DNA of 64,000 nucleotides from Pseudaminobacter soli (ex Li et al. 2025) (GCF_029892515.1 NZ_JARXVF010000001.1:1302001-1366000); one strand, 5' to 3'; shown: positions 16,887-25,098, counted from the stretch's first letter. Notes: generated by a model not told the origin, from the letters alone. Program-made: numbers and translations.

Positions 16887-17156
16887 ATGTCGAACGATGA
16901 AAAACATGATAACTGCACGATGGATAAAACCTTGAAACGAATACTTACCGATAAGGACTTCAAATACACCAATCTTGCGCCAAATTCTACGAACATAGAT
17001 GCACTAAAGCAGCGTGCAGATGAACTGGCCGACACGATCATCGAGTTGTATGGCGAACAGGCTCTAGAATTGGCGCACATTTACGAGAGCGACCTGGACA
17101 ACGATTTTGCTAAGCTTGTGACGAAAAGCGCGGCTGCAAAACTCCGGGGCGAGTAG
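16887..17156 (+). CDS. Small orphan protein in low-GC patch
   Basis: Protein of 89 aa, acidic and helical (DALKQRADELADTIIELYGE), with a polar Asn/Asp/Lys-rich N-terminus. An AAGG site lies 8 nt ahead of the ATG. Codon use is visibly more AT-rich than in neighbouring genes, and the 180 bp upstream are the lowest-GC stretch near the tRNA (about one third G+C at 16741-16800). I recognise no family. Its position and composition suggest horizontal origin. Confidence 0.55.
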   Translation: MSNDEKHDNCTMDKTLKRILTDKDFKYTNLAPNSTNIDALKQRADELADTIIELYGEQALELAHIYESDLDNDFAKLVTKSAAAKLRGE

Positions 17157-17352
17157 TCACTCCCGCACCTAAGCCCGAGCCGAACTTTTGCTATCATGCC
17201 GGATGGGTGCCCCCCCCTTGTGCGGATTCGGTCAATAGCAGGTAGGGGCCATGGTGAATTGGGATCGATTTGTCCAATTGCCCTCTCGCCAGCGCTGGCC
17301 GGCGTTGGCCCGCAACCGACCCAGGGTGGGGTCGCGCTGCGCCCATTAGTTG

Positions 17353-17946
17353 TCACACGATCGTGTCGAAGAACCGCGTGATCCACCAAAACTGATAGAG
17401 CAGCTTGCCGCCAACGAAACTGACGTGGAAGCGGCGATTGTTGACGAACATCGCCACGATGCACAGCAAGATGATGAGCGGGGTGCGAATAAGATATTCT
17501 ATGCCGAAGCTGGCCAGGTGAGCATCGCCTTTGAGAAGCGTGTCACCAATATCAATCACATAAATTGCTGCCAAAACGCCGAAGAACCAGGCGCGCCGCT
17601 CATAGAAATATTGCTCGTAGCTGCGATAATCGAGCAGGCTTTCCGGAAACAGCAGCGCGCATAACAGGAACAAGGCGACCGCATAGCCAATCAGGAACAG
17701 ATACTTACCGAAGGTCCATTGGTCGACGCGGAAAAGGCCGAATTCCCACCACCAGAAATGCGCAAGCATCAGAAGCACCGATGCGGCCCAGGCCAGGTGG
17801 ACCGGATAGAGCGGATATTGCTTCGGATGCTGGATGATGCGCGCTATGCCTGACAGGAGGCGCGCAACGCCAAGACCTATGACCATGCCTAGAACAATGC
17901 GGATATGGGGGAATAAATCGTGCGCCGTGACGATCTGTTGTTCCAA
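17353..17946 (-). CDS. Integral membrane protein of unknown function
   Basis: Protein of 197 aa with about six hydrophobic segments and very aromatic loops (FWWWEFGLF, YFYERRAWFF, LLYQFWWITRFF). The N-terminus HDLFPHIRIVLGMVIGLGVA begins the first segment. The start is TTG with a GGAGGGAT ribosome site. It resembles the small uncharacterised multi-pass proteins common in Alphaproteobacteria; a function cannot be given. The downstream 196 bp are empty. Confidence 0.65.
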   Translation of the reverse strand: MEQQIVTAHDLFPHIRIVLGMVIGLGVARLLSGIARIIQHPKQYPLYPVHLAWAASVLLMLAHFWWWEFGLFRVDQWTFGKYLFLIGYAVALFLLCALLFPESLLDYRSYEQYFYERRAWFFGVLAAIYVIDIGDTLLKGDAHLASFGIEYLIRTPLIILLCIVAMFVNNRRFHVSFVGGKLLYQFWWITRFFDTIV

Positions 17947-18249
17947 TTAATCCCTCCCCAATTGCCGTCACGTCGCCACGCTCAAGACGGTCGGCATCGA
18001 TCGACTCAAAGGAGCATCGACACAACGCGCGGAAACTGGATGAATACAGTCTTGGCCTGCGTTCCCCCGCGACCAATTCTAGCAGCAGCCGGTTAATTTC
18101 GGCTTAGTCCTTGGCCGTGGAGGCCAATCGCAACATGCGAGAAGGGTTTTCCGGTCGCCTCGACGGGATCGCTCGTCGGCTCGACGGATCAATATCCAAC
18201 AGGATGAATGGTTGCTGCGCCCCCGGAGCAAGGCTTCTGCGGCTTGCCC
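17947..18249. other. Intergenic stretch without recognised feature
   Basis: About 300 bp between two minus-strand membrane-protein genes. Open frames here overlap each other and lack ribosome sites. I see no RNA motif, repeat or strong hairpin. Confidence 0.5.
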
Positions 18250-18450
18250 TTACAGCGGGCCTTGATTGCGCCGCACGATCTTGAGCACCAGGAAAGCCAA
18301 GCCTGCAACGATGATGGCGGTTCCAATGATAATGGTGCCAGCTGATCCGTATCGGTAGCCGGAAGCCAGTATGAGGAAGCCGACAATGATCGCGACCAGC
18401 CCGGCGAGCTTGTTGATCAATGGGTGGAATTGCTCTGTGTGTACAGCCAT
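18250..18450 (-). CDS. Small two-segment membrane protein
   Basis: Protein of 66 aa with two predicted transmembrane helices (LAGLVAIIVGFLILASGY and AGTIIIGTAIIVAGLAFLVL) joined by a short YGSAG turn. It ends in a basic tail (KIVRRNQGPL). The ATG at 18450 has a GGAGG site 7-8 nt upstream; the frame continues to 18642 but without membrane character. No family assigned. Hairpin membrane proteins of this size are frequent stress-related or unannotated genes in rhizobia. Confidence 0.6.
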   Translation of the reverse strand: MAVHTEQFHPLINKLAGLVAIIVGFLILASGYRYGSAGTIIIGTAIIVAGLAFLVLKIVRRNQGPL

Positions 18451-18728
18451 GGCAGACCTCCAGGTCGACGCAGCAACTTGGGCCGATTGGCGGTAACGCC
18501 GCTGCCGATGGTCGAGTTCCGCCAGACGCCAGCCGGTTCGGGACATAGGGTGGGGTGGCCAAAAACCAAGCGGTAACTGACCTCTTCGGTCGAACCCTGA
18601 TGCAACGCCTGGTTCCGGGAATGGAACTTTTTTGTTCGCCATGCGTTCCCGTCACGAGTCCGCTTGAGGGTCTTCTGACAGGCCCATGCAGGCCTTGAGC
18701 CGCGCGGACAAAATCCTTGGAGAAGACA

Positions 18729-19487
18729 ATGAGACCCTATCTCTCAACACTCGTATATTCGGGGTTGCTGAGCATTGGAGCGCTCGCCGGTGCGTCCGCT
18801 TTTGCCGGGGGCATCTCCAGTTCCCTCCCCGACAATGCTCCGGCGGTTGGCTCGACCGACGCTGCCAAAACGCTACCGGCAAAACCCCTGGCAGACGGCC
18901 AGATCTGGAACCATTCCTGCATCGCGGAAGCTTGCCAAGGCAAGTTTGAGCCGGCCGTCCTTGTGCTCAAGCCCTCGGACAGCGCGACCAGCGGCCTGCA
19001 ATTCGTCCGCGGCGGCGGAGGCTTCCATGGCTTTGGCGGCGGCTTCCACGGCTTCGGCGGCGGCGGATTCCACGGCTTCGGTGGTGGATTCCACGGCTTC
19101 GGCGGCGGATTTCACGGATTTGGCGGTGGGTTCCCCGGCTTCCATGGCTTCGGTGGCTTCCGCGGCTTTGGCGGCTTCCCTGGCATGGGTGGCTTCCGCG
19201 GCTTCCACGGCTTTGGCGGTGGGTTCCATGGCTTCCATCGTGGCTTCTATGGCATGCGTGGCTTCCGTGGCTTCCATGGCATGGCCGGCTTTCACGGATT
19301 CCGTGGCATGCGTGGCTTCCATGGCTTCCATACCGTCCACTTCCATCATCGCCACTTCTTCTTCAATAATGGCTTCAATAATGGCGACGGCTGGAACGAC
19401 TGGGGCTGGTATGGCCTAGGCCTGCCGTGGTGGTACCTGTACTGTGATCCCTACTATGGCGGCTACTACGGCAATTGCTACGACTAA
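18729..19487 (+). CDS. Secreted Gly/Phe/His-rich repeat protein
   Basis: Exported protein of 252 aa. It has a signal peptide (MRPYLSTLVYSGLLSIGALA, cleavage near AFAGG), then a 65-residue region with two Cys (NHSCIAEACQGKF), then a long low-complexity part made of FHGFGGG-type units for about 110 residues. It ends in a His/Asn-rich and then Trp/Tyr-rich tail (WNDWGWYGLGLPWWYLY). The ATG at 18729 has GGAG just upstream. The many His could bind metal and the Gly/Phe repeats suggest a surface or phase-separating coat, both inference. No homologous family comes to mind beyond glycine-rich cell-surface proteins. Confidence 0.72.
   Translation: MRPYLSTLVYSGLLSIGALAGASAFAGGISSSLPDNAPAVGSTDAAKTLPAKPLADGQIWNHSCIAEACQGKFEPAVLVLKPSDSATSGLQFVRGGGGFHGFGGGFHGFGGGGFHGFGGGFHGFGGGFHGFGGGFPGFHGFGGFRGFGGFPGMGGFRGFHGFGGGFHGFHRGFYGMRGFRGFHGMAGFHGFRGMRGFHGFHTVHFHHRHFFFNNGFNNGDGWNDWGWYGLGLPWWYLYCDPYYGGYYGNCYD
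19011..19338 (+). repeat. Tandem repeat inside Gly/Phe/His gene
   Basis: Degenerate tandem array of 9- to 24-bp units built on GGCTTCCATGGC/GGCTTCGGCGGC, encoding GFHGFGG, GFRGFGG and GFHGMRG variants. Units become more divergent toward the 3' end. Such arrays change copy number by slippage. Confidence 0.75.
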
Positions 19488-19635
19488 AGCGCCGGTCGGC
19501 AGCGCATGATTATGGCGCCGCCCTGCGCGGCGTCATGCTTGATTGTTTTGGCAAACCGTTCGCTCATTGAAGCCGGCTAAGGCGCGCGTCTTCCGGTCAG
19601 GCGCTACTTCCGGTCACTCGGTTGGCGAGCAGATC

Positions 19636-20571
19636 TCAAGCGGCGGCAATGTCGGCTGCGGGCTTCTGCGACCGCGCAACGATAACGATGCCGACAAGGG
19701 ACACGACCAAGCCGCATGCCATCGCCCATGACAGCGGCTCGCCGAACATCAACCAGGCCCAGATCATCACGACCGGCGGGCTGAGATAGAGCACCGCCGT
19801 GACGCGCGCCGGCGACGACTTGCGCAGCGCCAGGTAATAGAGGCTCCATGCGCCGAGCGTGGCGACGAAGACGAGCCACAGGATGCCGCCGACGAAACCC
19901 GGCTCAATGATCGGCAGCACGCCGCCTTCATGCCAGGCGAACACCGAGAAGATCGCGGCAGCCGACAGGCACTGGATGCACAGGCTTTGATGCACGGGCA
20001 TGAAATTCGTCGGGCTGCGCTTCTGCAACAGGGTTGCCATGGCAAGCGACAGCGTTCCAAGAGCCGGCAAACCATACGCCCAAAGCGGCACATCGCCGAT
20101 GTTGAGCGACCAGCCGGACGCAATCAAAACACCAGCCAAGCCTATGAACGAACCAAGCCACTGGCGTCCGGTGAGCGCATGGCCGAGAACCGGCCAGGAC
20201 AGCACTGCGACCATCAGGGGCAGCATGTCGGTAATGAGGGCGACAAGGCCCGTCGGCACGCCATAGGAGATCGCAAGCGCGAATGCGCCCAGATAGGCGG
20301 ACATTGCCAGGGCGCCGAACAAGACCTGCGGGACAACGTCCCTCCGCCGCAGCCTGGGGCCTACGGTCAGGGCAAAGGGCAGCAGCACGAGCCCGGAAAC
20401 CAGGCTGCGCCAGAGGAGGATCAGGAAGATCGGCGCGTGATCGCTGGCAAAACGTATGCCGATGAAGCCGGCGCTCCAGCAGGCCACGAGGGCCGCTTCC
20501 AGCAGGACGAGGACGGCAAGCCCGGCAACACCGCTTTTTGGGCGGTAAGACGCAGCTACGGCTTCGGTCAT
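19636..20571 (-). CDS. DMT-family transporter (EamA domains)
   Basis: Drug/metabolite transporter of 311 aa with two EamA repeats of about five segments each, ten hydrophobic segments in total. The N-terminal VACWSAGFIGIRFASDHAPI is the usual first-repeat opening. Members export amino acids, metabolites or toxic compounds; the substrate is unknown here. Its ATG overlaps the stop of the tetR gene by 4 bp, so it is the target operon partner of that repressor and is presumably induced when the repressor's ligand is present. Confidence 0.83.
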   Translation of the reverse strand: MTEAVAASYRPKSGVAGLAVLVLLEAALVACWSAGFIGIRFASDHAPIFLILLWRSLVSGLVLLPFALTVGPRLRRRDVVPQVLFGALAMSAYLGAFALAISYGVPTGLVALITDMLPLMVAVLSWPVLGHALTGRQWLGSFIGLAGVLIASGWSLNIGDVPLWAYGLPALGTLSLAMATLLQKRSPTNFMPVHQSLCIQCLSAAAIFSVFAWHEGGVLPIIEPGFVGGILWLVFVATLGAWSLYYLALRKSSPARVTAVLYLSPPVVMIWAWLMFGEPLSWAMACGLVVSLVGIVIVARSQKPAADIAAA

Positions 20572-21155
20572 CTGGGCTGGCTTTCGAGGTCGTCCAGCAT
20601 CAAAACCGCGATTCTGCGCGCGGTTTTCAGCCGCCCGTCGTGCCCGTCGAGACCAGCGCGAGACATGGCGCCTTCAAGAACAAACGAGAGATGCTCGGCG
20701 ATGTCATCTGTCGCGGCATCGGCAGGCCGCATGTCCCGGAGGTGCTCCTTGAACAGTTCCTCCACCTCGTCCTTTTGCGCCGCGACGGATGCACGACCGG
20801 GGTCGCCTTTCGGAAGCTCGGCCGCCGCATTGAGCAGTCCGCAGCCGCGAAACCCCCACTCATAGGCACATGCCGCATGGTCGACGTAGGAATCGAACAC
20901 GGCCAGGACGCGCTCTTTCGGCGTTGCCGCCGTTTTTAGGCGCTCCTCGAGAAGCTCGTGCCACTCCGTATGCCGGCCTTCGATATAGGCATGCACCAGA
21001 TCGGCCTTGGATGCGAAATTGTTGTAAAGGCTCATCTTCGCGACGCCCGCATGGGCGGTGATCGCATCGATCCCGGTCGCCCCCACGCCTTCGCGATAGA
21101 ACAGCTCGGCTGCGGCATCGAGCAGTCGCTGCTTAACGGGGATTTTGTCGGTCAA
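20568..21155 (-). CDS. TetR/AcrR-family repressor
   Basis: Regulator of 195 aa. The N-terminal TetR helix-turn-helix covers about residues 8-55 (LLDAAAELFYREGVGATGID, then AHAGVAKMSLYNNFASKADL). The rest is a ligand-binding domain of the TetR_C type. It starts with TTG at 21155 with GGAGG 6 nt upstream. It lies first in a two-gene operon with the EamA transporter, and a palindrome in its promoter is a likely autoregulatory operator. Confidence 0.85.
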   Translation of the reverse strand: MTDKIPVKQRLLDAAAELFYREGVGATGIDAITAHAGVAKMSLYNNFASKADLVHAYIEGRHTEWHELLEERLKTAATPKERVLAVFDSYVDHAACAYEWGFRGCGLLNAAAELPKGDPGRASVAAQKDEVEELFKEHLRDMRPADAATDDIAEHLSFVLEGAMSRAGLDGHDGRLKTARRIAVLMLDDLESQPR

Positions 21156-21174
21156 GATCGGCCTCCAGGAATAT

Positions 21175-21188
21175 GTAGACCGATCTAC
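21175..21188. promoter_or_regulatory. Candidate TetR operator
   Basis: Inverted repeat GTAGA-CCGA-TCTAC 20 bp upstream of the tetR start, within AT-rich promoter DNA. Its TAGACC-type half site resembles operators of several TetR repressors of efflux genes. It would cover the promoter of the tetR-eamA operon. Confidence 0.55.
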
Positions 21189-21310
21189 CTATTATTGACG
21201 CCCGATGCTGAATGCCGTGCGACAGCTTCTGCCGCAATTACGGCATCGGCAGGCAAGAGCATGCGAAGGCCATCCTTCCTCAAAAGCCGTTTGAGCTTCC
21301 GCAAAAGAAA

Positions 21311-21336
21311 AAACCCGGCGGTTGCCCGCCGGGTTT
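21311..21336 (-). terminator. Rho-independent terminator of the porin gene
   Basis: Perfect 11-bp hairpin, arms AAACCCGGCGG (21311-21321) and CCGCCGGGTTT (21326-21336), with a 4-nt loop. On the minus strand it runs into a T-rich tail (TTTTTTCTTTT). It is placed 20 bp after the porin stop. Confidence 0.9.
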
Positions 21337-21358
21337 CTCAAATCGACTGGTTAGCCGA

Positions 21359-22642
21359 TTAGAACGAACGCTGGAAGCGAAGGATACCAGCCCACTGGTT
21401 TTCGATCTTGACCTTCGTGATGTCGTCGTGGGCCGAGAGATAGTTGACTTCCGGCGTGATGACGAAGCCCGGAACCAGCTCGTAGGCGACGTTGGCAGCC
21501 ACCGCGACGTCCTTGTTCTGCGACCAGGAGACCTGCAGGTTGGCAGAGGCCTTGGGGTTGAACTTGTAGGTGCCGCCGCCCCAGACGGCCCACTTGCCGC
21601 CCCACGGCTTGACCCAGTTGCGGGTCACAGGCGTGTTGGTGCTCGGATCAAAGCCGAACTTGTTCCGATCGCGCAGCGAACCACCACCGACCATCGCCCA
21701 GAGCGACAGTGCGTCGGTGGCGTTCCAGTCGACGCGAACCTTGCCGCCCCACTCCTGGTAGACCGCGTCGTAACCGACAACACCCGAAATGCCACCCCAA
21801 CCCTGGGTCCAGGCAGCACCGGCGATCACGTGCGGGGCATAGGAGTCGAGCGTCTCGTTGATAGACCCACCGTCAAAGCCGTAGGCGCCGTCGTTGCCCT
21901 CTTCGAGAGAGACCGCAGCCGAGAAGCCATTGGCACCGGTGTAGGTGTAGGCAACCTGGTGCGTGTCGAAGTTGCCGTAGGGGATCAGGTCGTCGGCGAT
22001 GACGCCGCCGGCATAGCCGGTCATCGTCGAGAACAGCGAGTCGGTCTTACCGACGCGGAAGCCACCCAGTTCGATGAAGGCGTGGTTGATGCCGAGATCG
22101 GCGGTCGAAGCCAGCGCGCCGCCGATGTTCTGCGCCAGGAATCGCGGATTATCCAGGCTTTCCGGGAGCGTATCGTCGAAGTCCTCGTTCTTGACCTGGC
22201 GGAACAGATCATGCCGCGGGTTGTTCCAGTCGAAGTTGATGTGCATGTAGCCGCGCAGGGTGCCGAGTTCGGTCTCGGTGCGGGCGTCCATCTGCAGGGC
22301 AGCGCGGGCGCGCAGGCGGTAGCTGTCGCGGGTCCGGAAGTCGACTACCTTGTCTTTGTCGTTGTCGCCTTCGTGGTTCTTGATGAAGTCTTCACGATCG
22401 AGCAGGTCGAGACGGCCGCCATAGGGGCCCTTGCCGACGCCCATTTCGAAGCGGATGTAACCGCCGACCTTCAGGCAGGTCTCGGTGCCGGGGATGTAGT
22501 AGAAACCAGCGCCGTAGACGTCGCAGATGCGGACGTATTCGACCGGCTCGGGCTCGGCGACGACGACAGCGTCGGCCGCACGGGCACCGGAAACTGCGAC
22601 CAGTGCCGCAGCGGAGCCGAGAAGCAGGCTCTTGATGTTCAT
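21359..22642 (-). CDS. Outer-membrane porin, rhizobial Omp2/Por family
   Basis: Outer-membrane channel of 427 aa. A Sec signal peptide (MNIKSLLLGSAAALVAVSGA, cleaved after RAADA) leads to the family opening EPVEYVRICDVYGAGFYYIP and TCLKVGGYIRFE. Two Cys (ICD and ETC) match those of Brucella Omp2 porins. It ends in Phe (LRFQRSF), the usual signal for beta-barrel assembly. The ATG at 22642 has GGAGG upstream; six extra codons further up are not needed. It probably forms a trimeric 16-strand general diffusion pore. The long plus-strand frame across it is a shadow. Confidence 0.93.
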   Translation of the reverse strand: MNIKSLLLGSAAALVAVSGARAADAVVVAEPEPVEYVRICDVYGAGFYYIPGTETCLKVGGYIRFEMGVGKGPYGGRLDLLDREDFIKNHEGDNDKDKVVDFRTRDSYRLRARAALQMDARTETELGTLRGYMHINFDWNNPRHDLFRQVKNEDFDDTLPESLDNPRFLAQNIGGALASTADLGINHAFIELGGFRVGKTDSLFSTMTGYAGGVIADDLIPYGNFDTHQVAYTYTGANGFSAAVSLEEGNDGAYGFDGGSINETLDSYAPHVIAGAAWTQGWGGISGVVGYDAVYQEWGGKVRVDWNATDALSLWAMVGGGSLRDRNKFGFDPSTNTPVTRNWVKPWGGKWAVWGGGTYKFNPKASANLQVSWSQNKDVAVAANVAYELVPGFVITPEVNYLSAHDDITKVKIENQWAGILRFQRSF

Positions 22643-23329
22643 TTTCTGACCTCCAGTCAAAAGTTAAATAAAGGGTCTGGGTATATTTGCTGAAGGACAG
22701 CTGTTTCCCTGCCCCATCCCCAATTTCGAAAAAGACACGATCGCTCGCCCCTTCCTCGACAGTGACATTACTCAGGGCGCGGCGGCATTCAATCGAGATC
22801 GAACGCCGGCTAGGCTCCATGGTACGCTAAACCAGACTGCTGTGGCGGAAATGCCACGATTTGGCATGCCACGGAAACAAGTCATTAACTTTTGAAGTCA
22901 AAAGCGCGGCGTTGCTCACTCTCTCAAGGCAGCGAATCGATATTCGCGGAATACCAAAAGGCGAAGCTGCAACCGAGGCAGTAGATACCCGAGTCTATCA
23001 AGGCAGTTGATGGTACTTCCGCCACTCAATGCATTGCCGCCCCCCGCGATGATCAACCAGCATTACCGGGCGAAGTATCTTGTGAACCCGCGGCAGTAGG
23101 CTGGCCGACCCTTCATCGGGCGTCGACGCGAAGCCGAAAGCGGCACGGCACCTCGCAGACTTACTTCCTCGCCTTAAGTACAAAGTGGTCAACGATGCTA
23201 AGGAGCCGGCCGGGGGGCTGCCTTCCGGCTCCTGGAGCTAGGTCGAAGTGATACTCGCGCTGCCACAAATGGTGACGGCCGCGCCGCCCATGCCGCCGCG
23301 TTCGAGCCTTGCCTATTCGAAGGCAGAGA
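22643..23329. other. Long intergenic region upstream of porin
   Basis: Nearly 690 bp. The first 200 bp must hold the porin promoter and leader and are AT-richer than average. The remainder shows no convincing gene, tRNA or repeat; short open frames on both strands lack ribosome sites. An unannotated small RNA cannot be excluded. Confidence 0.5.
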
Positions 23330-23509
23330 CTACCGAGGCGGGTCTTCTCCCTGGCCTTCAGGGAACTCTCCCACGTCTTCGACGACGATCTCCTCGCCCA
23401 ACAGGACGTTGCGAAGGCTATGGACGACGTCGTCCACGTGCTGCTGCAGCGAAAAGCCTTCTTCGCGCGGCAGCGTGATTGCGAGGCGCATGAACACCTT
23501 GTACCCCAT
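23330..23509 (-). CDS. Small protein of unknown function
   Basis: Product of 59 aa beginning MGYKVFMRLAITLPREEGFS, with a helical middle (LQQHVDDVVHSLRNVLLGEE) and an acidic, proline-containing end. A GGAGGG site lies 5 nt ahead of the ATG at 23509. The first 20 residues alternate like a beta strand and the rest could be one helix. No family recognised. It follows another small gene on the same strand after a 77-bp gap, so the two may form an operon. Confidence 0.55.
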   Translation of the reverse strand: MGYKVFMRLAITLPREEGFSLQQHVDDVVHSLRNVLLGEEIVVEDVGEFPEGQGEDPPR

Positions 23510-23586
23510 TGTGCCCTCCAAAATGCACAACGACACACCCCCGCAATGGATAGAAGTATTGGCTCGTTTCGACCGGCAGGCAAGGT

Positions 23587-23886
23587 CTATGTGCGTGTCG
23601 CATCGCCATCAGCGCCATCGCCTGCCTGACACAGCTGCATAAGTCGCAAGAGGCTCTTCATCGTGGTTTGCCGCAAGCGCACCACTTCGACCGGATTGTC
23701 GAACTCGGAAAGGCGCGACAGCGCGTAGTAGTCCAGCACGAATGTCTCGACCACCAGCCGCAAAAACTCCGTCTGGATCGCATCGCGGATCGCTTCGTCG
23801 ACCAGCTGCCGGGCTCTGATCCGCGCATCATGAGTGGGGCGCGGGACGTCAGAAATCAGCAACTCCAATTCCGTGAATGCGCTCAT
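23587..23886 (-). CDS. Small protein of unknown function
   Basis: Product of 99 aa, almost wholly helical (ARQLVDEAIRDAIQTEFLRL and VRLRQTTMKSLLRLMQLCQA), with an N-terminal MSAFTELELLISDVPRPTHD. It has no signal or membrane segment and ends in a short acidic/Thr tail. The length and repeated hydrophobic heptads suggest a small dimeric helical protein. I recognise no family. It is upstream of the 59-aa gene on the same strand. Confidence 0.55.
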   Translation of the reverse strand: MSAFTELELLISDVPRPTHDARIRARQLVDEAIRDAIQTEFLRLVVETFVLDYYALSRLSEFDNPVEVVRLRQTTMKSLLRLMQLCQAGDGADGDATRT

Positions 23887-24353
23887 GACGGCACACCTGG
23901 ACGTACCAAGATTGGTCGAAGCTCATGTTTCGAAAGATTTGAGCAATCAGCGCTTGCGAATTTCGCTTACATTGAGTGGGGCCCGATTGTTCTTTGGGGG
24001 TGACAGATCAACCGGGCCCCTGACTTGAGATTTCTCCCAAGCCACCAGGAACACAGTGCACCCAAAAGTTGCATCACGGCCTTTCCAGACCGGATTTTAG
24101 GCAGCATTAACAAGCTCCTAAAACCGCAGCCAAAATGGTCTGCATTGCCGCGAGGGCCCTGATTCAGGGGCGCAGCGGGCATTTCCCGCGCCATTCATTG
24201 CCGGTGCGAACGGCAGATCGAATAACCCTGAGTTGAAGTCAACGACATAAGAACAGCCGTCCTGTATCGCCAAGCACTATCCTTTTTGCGCCGGGCCGGC
24301 GTCGCTTTCCCAATCACGCGCGAGCCGCTTCTGTGATGTGATCGCGCTTGTTC
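23887..24353. other. Intergenic region before the B12 riboswitch
   Basis: About 470 bp between divergent small genes and the riboswitch. It should hold the plus-strand promoter of the riboswitch transcript. I see no gene; open frames here are short and overlap the riboswitch or each other. Confidence 0.5.
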
Positions 24354-24521
24354 AGGGTGCCGCTCTTTAGAGCGGAGAATTGGGAAGCCGGTGAGAAACC
24401 GGCGCTGCCCCCGCAACGGTGGTGGAGCAAAGTCACGGCGAAAAGCCACTGGGCAAGATTGCCCGGGAAGGCGTCCGTGACGGCCCGGCAGGGCCGGCTC
24501 CAGAGCCCGGAAACCAGCCTT
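24354..24521 (+). ncRNA. Cobalamin (B12) riboswitch
   Basis: The conserved core of the adenosylcobalamin riboswitch is readable in order. It starts with GGGTGCC, then GGGAAGCCGGTGAGAAACCGG at about 24382-24402. The near-invariant GCTGCCCCCGCAAC box follows at 24404-24417, and the closing element AGCCCGGAAACCAGCC ends near 24519. The element is on the plus strand and ends about 120 nt ahead of the first ATG. When B12 is bound such switches usually block ribosome access or terminate transcription. Typical targets are B12 synthesis, cobalt transport or B12-independent isozymes; here it precedes a short leader ORF, a 90-aa unknown gene and a Rieske oxygenase. Confidence 0.92.
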
Positions 24522-24643
24522 GGACGATTGCGAACCGACTGATCGCGGTGGGCGATCAAGAGGCTGAGCGTTCAGGGCAAAGGTTGCCCGCTCGCAATCC
24601 TCCATCCCCACCAGTTCGGTCCTTGTGCGAGGCGAGGACGACC

Positions 24644-24691
24644 ATGGAAATCGGCGTTCACCCCATTCCGACGGAAAGGGGAAAGTCATGA
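24644..24691 (+). CDS. 15-codon leader ORF downstream of riboswitch
   Basis: Short frame MEIGVHPIPTERGKS, starting 120 nt after the riboswitch core. Its TGA overlaps the ATG of the next gene as ATGA, so translation of the second gene could depend on ribosomes finishing this one. The purine-rich AGGCGAGGACG upstream could serve as its ribosome site. Whether it is expressed is unknown, but position and overlap make it a plausible point of riboswitch translational control. Confidence 0.4.
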   Translation: MEIGVHPIPTERGKS

Positions 24692-24960
24692 TCGCCGACG
24701 GTCATCAGCCTTGCAGGGAATCCAGCCGCCCGATCGACCCCGAAACGATCGCCGCCGTCTCGCCACTGCCACCGCCGGAAGAAATATTCGTCGACTGGCT
24801 CATGTCGGTGCCGGCGGGCGCCGATCTTGAGGCCGCCGCCCGCAAGCAGATGGCACTGATCGACAGGCGCACGCCGCTGCATCCGGCGGCGCAATGCCTG
24901 CGCGCGCTGCTGGCCACCATGGCCGGTGCGACCGAGCCTCGGCCCCTTCCCCGGTTTTGA
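24688..24960 (+). CDS. Unknown 90-aa protein under B12 riboswitch
   Basis: Protein of 90 aa starting MIADGHQPCRESSRPIDPET, with a Pro-rich N-terminus and one or two helices (LEAAARKQMALIDRRTPLHP, then CLRALLATMAG). No signal peptide, membrane segment or known motif. It has an AAAGGGGA site just before its ATG and a 4-bp overlap with the leader ORF. It is the first full-length gene after the riboswitch and 138 bp ahead of the Rieske oxygenase, so a role linked to B12 supply or to the oxygenase is possible. I cannot assign a family. Confidence 0.6.
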   Translation: MIADGHQPCRESSRPIDPETIAAVSPLPPPEEIFVDWLMSVPAGADLEAAARKQMALIDRRTPLHPAAQCLRALLATMAGATEPRPLPRF

Positions 24961-25098
24961 GGCGCGCGCGATGGCAGCGACGATCTCAACACCTCATTTG
25001 CCGGCGCGCCTTGCGTCGCTTCATCCATCTCGACGGCCATCAACGCCGTCGAGCCCACTTCCAAATCGCTGCAACCCTGAGCCAGACAGGATACCGTC

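Noticed and set aside
18873-19355. Minus-strand Ala/Glu/Met-rich repeat protein
   Set aside because: It is the complement of the Gly/Phe/His repeat array; no ribosome site or signal peptide, whereas the plus-strand gene has both.
21212-22693. Plus-strand open frame of nearly 500 codons across the porin gene
   Set aside because: It is antisense to a porin with a signal peptide, Omp2 motifs and a proper terminator; it has no family character and its openness follows from GC-rich codon use.
24961-25078. In-frame continuation of 39 codons after the TGA of the 90-aa gene
   Set aside because: It could suggest readthrough or a new stop, but the extension has no structure or motif, and such open stretches are common by chance at this GC content.
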